From NCBI GenBank assembly GCA_004802725.1, contig SGPM01000072.1, positions 5,418 to 69,417 of the forward strand: a DNA stretch of 64,000 nt, given 5' to 3'. Origin of the DNA: Antrodiella citrinella (taxonomy: Eukaryota > Basidiomycota > Agaricomycetes > Polyporales > Steccherinaceae). A model generated the notes under the pieces. That model ran no database searches. It was not told the DNA's origin and saw only the letters and a program-made list of their open reading frames with translations. The translations under genes and the position numbers were made by a program. Shown in pieces: positions 58,541-64,000 of this stretch. Numbering within the stretch: the stretch's first letter is position 1; each line of letters opens with the position of its first letter.

Positions 58541-59902
58541 CTAAGCAGTACGAGTCTCAGATATGAACAATGTAGACGGATGGGTCTTCTCATTGAGACC
58601 AGCTATCTTCTGTCCAGGATCCAACTCGAAGGCAATATCAGGGTCTCGCGGATAGCGCTTCCACTGCTCCGTCTCGAACACAGTCCCGAGGTTCTTGCAA
58701 TGCAGCCTCAACATCTTCCCCAACAGTTCCTTCTCCGGCGTCGGGAATGGTTTCTCAGACAACGATTCTACGGCACCGTAGAACGCGCTCATATCCCTCT
58801 CAGACCATCTATCCACACTTCGCTTCATGACCTCCTGCAAAGTGGAGTTATGCAGGAACGACATGCGTGAGCGCTCCGTGTATATGGAGAGGTTGCGTTT
58901 CAGGAGCTGGCGTTCGGTCCAATGGCATGGCGAAACGCCTATGTTCGTGACTTCGAGCTGGGGAGGTGGATAACCGACCGTCCGGATAAGCTGGGCAAGG
59001 TTGAACGGATGCATGCAGCAGTCCAGGTATACTTCCTCCCCTTTGAGCGAGGTGAAGTACAGCCAGTAGTGGTTGTCGGGATCCTGGCCGTCAACGATCT
59101 TCTGCCGACCCAGGCTGTAAAACAGCAGACGGTCACTCGGGGCCACGCTGACCGCCCCATGGCAGATCCCAAAGTCGGCGATAGGTGACGAGCGGTACTT
59201 CAACCTGAGCCGAGGGTCGTTCGAGCCGGCCGCGGATGTGGTGGTGTATATCTCCGAGAGGAGTGCACCGGCGATAGCAGCGTTGACGGGGAGGACGTAG
59301 CCTGTGCGCATGATGCGCCTTTGCAGTTTTCCGGCGACGGTGCCGGTCTGGGCAAGAGGACACCAGTCCATGATGTTGAGAGCGACGCCCCACGGAAACT
59401 GAACTTCGCCCCTGTCGTCTACGATAACGAGCTTCCCTACCCTTCCATCGGACCGCTTGTAAGGAGGAGCAGATGGGTTGGCGTTGTTCGTGATCCTGTT
59501 CCGAAGCGCGAAGTGGATGGGTTTTGCGTATGTTGTGATCATATGCGAGTGGTCTGCCATCCATGCAAGAAGTGGACGGATCGTATCCAGGTCGAGGAAT
59601 TCGGTCTTGCCTGCCAAGGATGCGTGTGAGGATATGCAGCAACTAACGAAAGCTGTATGACTTTACCGCAGTGTGGCTTATGGTTCGCAGTCCAATCTGC
59701 TTTTTGGCAAGCCTCTGAACAATAAATTCGCTGAACGGTGACAATGAAGACAAGTCAGCTTTGGTTTCGAGTGTATTAGGTGCTGGATTGAGCTCACCTC
59801 GTTACAAGAACACAGCTTGATCCTCTGCACTACGTTCTGGCAGGTCGAGCATTTGTTCTCGTTCTCCGGAAGTGGAAAGTACACTTGTCGTTCGCCAGCC
59901 AT
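58541..59902 (-). CDS. MYND-finger protein, Agaricomycete family
   Basis: MYND zinc-finger protein; the finger usually binds proline-rich partners. Start at 59902 (MAGERQVYFPLPENENK); an upstream in-frame ATG at 59974 is possible but lies in poorly conserved sequence with an N. The finger is split by an intron: CSTCQNVVQRIKLCSCNE, then RIYCSEACQKADWTANHKPH. A large exon then gives the uncharacterised conserved domain: FLDLDTIRPLLAWMADHSHM, GRVGKLVIVDDRGEVQFPWG, ADFGICHGAVSVAPSDRLLF and DNHYWLYFTSLKGEEVYLDC. The stop at 58541 follows STLFISETRTA. About 420 residues. A frameshifted tandem copy lies immediately upstream. Confidence 0.83.
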
Positions 59903-60202
59903 GCCAGATGGTGTGAANATTGTAGTCGAAAATTGAGAATATATCTGAGTAGTATAGTTGGAAGTTGAAGACAACCCTGACGTGCAGTCTTAAAACGATC
60001 GGCGAGACATCCGCCTCCTATCTCCTATCCGCAACGTAGGTGTGACTAGTGCAGTTTATAGACGTATTTACAGTACATTATACATTCAGCTATGGTAGGG
60101 AGTATTCAGAATCAAGGAAGCACACAACAGAAGAGAGAAATGAGAATAAAGCTTCGGCGCCACAACCCGAGCTTGGAGGTGCAGGAAGCGATTCTGCCCA
60201 GA

Positions 60203-61570
60203 CTAGTGCGCGCCCCATGAAAGTCCTTCCATGGATCCGTTGGGATCCAGCTCGAAGCCAATCTGTGGAACATCCGCATAGTCCTTCCATAGGTGTTTGT
60301 TCAACACTTCCCCAAGATTGAGGCAATCCTCTCGCAACCAGATATTGAACAGCTCCTTTCTCCTGCTCTGACATCTTCTTCTTCGAGAACGACTCCATGA
60401 ATGAGTAGAACGCGTTGAAACCTGATTCCGTGACATGGTCGATGCAATGACGCGCGGCGTCCTGGAGCTTCTGGTTGCGGAGGACCGACACGCGGCTGCG
60501 CTCCGTATGGAGATTGACGCACCGCTTTTGTATCTCCCGTTCATTCCAGAAGCACGGAACGTTGGTGATGAAGCCGTTGAAGGGTGAAGCGGAATATCCA
60601 GCGTTATTGACGAGGCAGGCAAAGTTGAACGTGAACATGGCGAAGTCCAAGTACACCTCCTCGCCCTTGATGGAGGTGAAATACAACCAGTAGTGGTCGT
60701 TAAAATCCTGACCCATCGTGAACTTCCTGTCCTTCATGCTGTAGTACGTGAGGCGATCCTCGGAGACTACCCTCGCCGAGCCATGGCAGATTCCGAAGTC
60801 AGCGATGGGAGCAGAGCGATACCGCATCCGAATGCGCTCGTCGTGATACGCAGTGCCGGAGGTCGTGGTAATACACCTCCATCAGCAAGGCTCCAGCGAT
60901 GGCCGTGAGGATCGGCAGATTATACCCTTCATACATAATACGGCGCGCCAGCTTGCGAGCGACTGCATCCGATTGAGCCTTAGGGAACCAGTTCCTCGAG
61001 TCCGCCGGCAACTGGGAATAGTTCACCTCTCGCCCAGGCCTGTCGTCCACGATGACAAGCCTGGCCTCCCGCCCATCCGGAAGCTTAATGACAGGAACGT
61101 CGGGGTTGCAATTATTGATGATTCGGTGCTGCATAGCGAAGTGGCTCGGCTTCAGGGGATGGATTTGCGACATATTAGCCATCCAGGCAAGGAATGGCCG
61201 GAAAGAGTCAATATTTAGACTATCCGTCTTGCCTGTACGGTACAAAATCATGTAAATACTGGTTGAGATGTCGATGAGAAATGTGACCCACCACACTTGG
61301 GCTTATGAGACTGCCAATCACGTTTTTGACACGCCGCCGAGCAGTAAACTCGCTGCGAAGGACATTAGTCGACACCGTGACAAGTATGTTGAGCGTTGCA
61401 CTTACCTCACTGCAACCAGTGCAAAATCTAACTTTGTGTACGGTCTTGTGACATGCAAAACACTCGCCCCTTTGCTGAGGAGCGAGAGGAAGGTACACCT
61501 GCCGCGGCTTCTTCTCTGTGTCTTCGCATATTTTCTCGGCGACCATGATCATGATGTGAGAGCAGGCCAT
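60203..61570 (-). pseudogene. MYND-finger paralogue with two single-base frameshifts
   Basis: Tandem copy of the gene at 58541-59902. Start at 61570 or at the internal ATG of MVAEK; the finger is intact (CFACHKTVHKVRFCTGCSE, then RVYCSAACQKRDWQSHKPK). The long domain begins SLNIDSFRPFLAWMANMSQI and reads to AIAGALLMEVYYHD. One extra base at about 60867-60868 then shifts the frame to RMRYRSAPIADFGICHGSAR and DHYWLYFTSIKGEEVYLDFA. A second extra base at about 60356-60364 shifts it again to LFNIWLREDCLNLGEVLN and IGFELDPNGSMEGLSWGAH, which matches the sister gene to its end. With only these two changes the protein would be colinear with its paralogue. So it is either a very young pseudogene or carries two assembly errors. 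Confidence 0.75.
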
Positions 61571-61827
61571 GAAGTAACGGATGAAAGCACAGTAAGATAG
61601 AGTAAATAGACGAGATCTATATATACTGGTGTGATGGTAGATGAAGAAAGAGAAGGAGAGGAGGTGAGGTGGCTAACCACTGATCGTGATTTAGGGGGTA
61701 AGCACCGTAAACGCGACATGTCACACTCACGTGCATAGTCACGCACCAGGCTACGCACCGCGTCTTTGACCTCTCTCTCTCCGCAATCTGCTCATACTAG
61801 ACCCGCACGTCCAGCTCACAAATCGCT

Positions 61828-63400
61828 ATGTCCAGATTGGATCAAGCCGCTGTCAGGAAAATATGCAGCAAGACAGAAACAATCGACGTGGCCCTCAATC
61901 TACTGAATGTCGCGAAGCTGAAGACAAAAGCGGGCTCTGGATTTGATATCGGCCAAAGCACCAGTGGTTTACCTGCTATTTGCGCATACATTGCTTCCTT
62001 AAAGTGAGTAGACGTTTGTGCTAGGATGGACGAATACTGACATCGCACCAGATTGAAGAACGGTGATGTGACGAAGTCGAACGCCCAAGTTGCGTCATGC
62101 CTGGCTTCTAAAGTCTTCAACGCAGCACTGGCAAAGGTGCAGGACGCCCTTGATACAGAATCTAAGAGGGATACAAAGGCAACCTCGCGGGCAAGAGGCA
62201 GTGGAAAGTTGTCGTATGAGAACTTTGTGGAGAGGTTCGGATGGACGAACCCGGACTTCATTGTGGGCTGCATGAAGGATGTAGAGCAGACCCTCGCGGA
62301 TAGCAAGGATCTGAAAGGACGGCTCGCTCCTCCAAACACTATTGTGACGGTTGCAGTCATTAAGTGGGTTTGCGAGGTGCTCGTGGTACGTTTCCAATCA
62401 TTTTGTTACAGCACGATGCTCAACAATTGCTATGCAGATTAGGAACGTACGTCTGGTGGACATACAGGCAGAACACTCCGTATCTGACAAGGACCTCAAG
62501 GCTGTCTTGGTCGCCATCGATACTACGTGCGATGTAGTCGAAAGGGAGATTTTACTGAAGAGGAAGGAACTGGCCGCGAACAAAAAACGAATGAAGGGTG
62601 CTGTGGCGCCGGTTGCATCCTCTTCCAAAAGTAGACCCTCTGCTGTACCTCGCCAGGCCTCTCAGTCTCCCATCAAATCACCAGCCAAACTCCCTTCTCG
62701 TTCCCCTTCCAAGTCTGTGTTGAAGGCTCCTTCCGTGGAATGTTCGCCCTCCAAGACTCCAACGCACAAGCGCAAAGTCATCTTTTCTGCCGAGGCAGAA
62801 GATACCGACGACTTCGACGGCTCAGAGTTGGACACGCCATCTCGTAAGAAGCGGAAGGTCGCTGACGCCTTTCCTACCGTTGTCTTTCCTTCCTCAGCGA
62901 AACGTTTACCTGCGCTCAATCTGACACCAGGCCGAGGTCTCACTGCCTCTTCATCTCGAACTACGCTGGACGAGATACCAGAATCTGCGGCGGAGAGTTC
63001 TGAAGCACTGCCCGATTCAGATCACGAGGAAACAATCATGCAGGTTGATCTCCCTGTCGTCTCCACCACCGCAACCCCCGCTCCATCTACCCCACGTCGG
63101 CCACGGAAGTCTACCTCACAAGCTCAGCTTCCGGCCACTCCCAGTGACTATTACGGGACTCCTAGTCGCCGTAACAAGACGATGACGCCTTCCAAAGCCG
63201 TCACGGACAATGAAGACGAATTTGTGATGCCGCGACGACATCGGCCCATACTGCTTGGGTACAAGCAGTGGTTTGAGGTGGATCCAAGGCTGAAGCGAGA
63301 ACTGAGTTTGGCCGAGAGCGCGAAGGCGATTTTGGTTGGGAAGCACGGACATCCTTTCGAGCATCTGAAGCAGGTCGCTGTCGAAGCAGGATGTGCTTGA
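61828..63400 (+). CDS. ORC6: Origin recognition complex subunit 6
   Basis: Subunit of the origin recognition complex that helps load MCM helicases. Introns 62004-62051 and 62386-62437 leave 490 residues. The N-terminal TFIIB-like cyclin folds show ETIDVALNLLNVAKLKTKAG, AICAYIASLK, NAQVASCLASKVFNAALAKV and GKLSYENFVERFGWTNPDFI. A long basic Ser/Pro-rich middle with many SPxK-type cyclin-dependent kinase sites follows (SQSPIKSPAKLPSRSPSKSV). The conserved C-terminal peptide that contacts Orc3 is present: YKQWFEVDPRLKRELSLAES. Stop at 63398-63400. Longer than animal ORC6 because of the linker. No MCB site is seen upstream, only an ACGCGA near 61710. Confidence 0.9.
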
Positions 63401-63640
63401 GTACATACGCGTTTTGTAGGCGTAGTAGTGAGTTGTGAGGATGTTCCATCCGGCGTCCATGTTAACGGACTTCAATGACTCGCAGAACACAAACGTAGAA
63501 TCAAGAAGTATATATCCAGGATACATGTGCAGACGAGCATAAGCAAATCGAAACAATGAGAGTTCTATACGGCAGTCAGATTCAAGTAAGAAGCGAATGC
63601 GAATGGAATGCAGGTACCCCATAGCGGTCAGTGATGAGAA

Positions 63641-63999
<359 letters not shown>

Positions 64000-64000
64000 A

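Overview
The window looks like a piece of an Agaricomycete (Basidiomycota) chromosome. Its genes are cut by many short introns, mostly about 45-65 bp, and all but one that I traced are GT-AG. Several families are typical of mushroom-forming fungi: DUF6535 membrane proteins, Agaricomycete-style F-box proteins, an uncharacterised multi-pass membrane family, a GMC oxidoreductase and MYND-finger proteins. A few N bases show unresolved assembly positions. No rRNA, tRNA, CRISPR array or plasmid feature was found.

Layout, left to right. 187-3653 (+): Zn2Cys6 regulator. 5625-6923 (+): medium-chain reductase. 7165-10250 (-): GMC oxidoreductase. 12533-19319 (-): a DUF6535 gene and a truncated, stop-containing copy, separated by two near-identical 144-bp TA-flanked elements in inverted orientation. 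19812-25588: DAM1 (+) converging on condensin subunit 3 (-). 26640-27740: a small secreted two-repeat precursor with its duplicated flanks. 28029-29720 (-): a frameshifted F-box gene and unrecognised coding remnants. 30075-31847 (-) and 36402-38067 (+): two paralogous multi-pass membrane proteins on either side of weak small genes and a TENA/THI-4-like gene. 38909-43309: RAD52 (-) divergent from an RMD1/DUF155 gene (+). 43770-44880: the second, inverted copy of the secreted repeat precursor. 46863-48680 (-): a helical protein gene carrying a MITE. 48681-52275: gene-poor, with a 640-bp MITE. 52276-54307 (+): MFS transporter. 55011-58504: S28 peptidase (-) divergent from NAD(P)HX epimerase (+). 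58541-61570 (-): tandem MYND genes, the second frameshifted. 61828-63400 (+): ORC6. 63641-63964 (-): 3' end of an EBP/EXPERA gene.

Conserved chromosome-maintenance genes (DAM1, condensin, RAD52, ORC6) are interspersed with fast-evolving duplicated families and small transposon derivatives. The best candidate for something undescribed is the pair of inverted, duplicated Gly/Ser-rich secreted precursors. Each has two internal repeats next to dibasic processing sites, and the two copies share conserved promoters. I do not see a classical biosynthetic cluster. Exon boundaries were read by eye from splice signals and frame continuity, so internal boundaries of many-intron genes (GMC, condensin, MFS, S28) are approximate.
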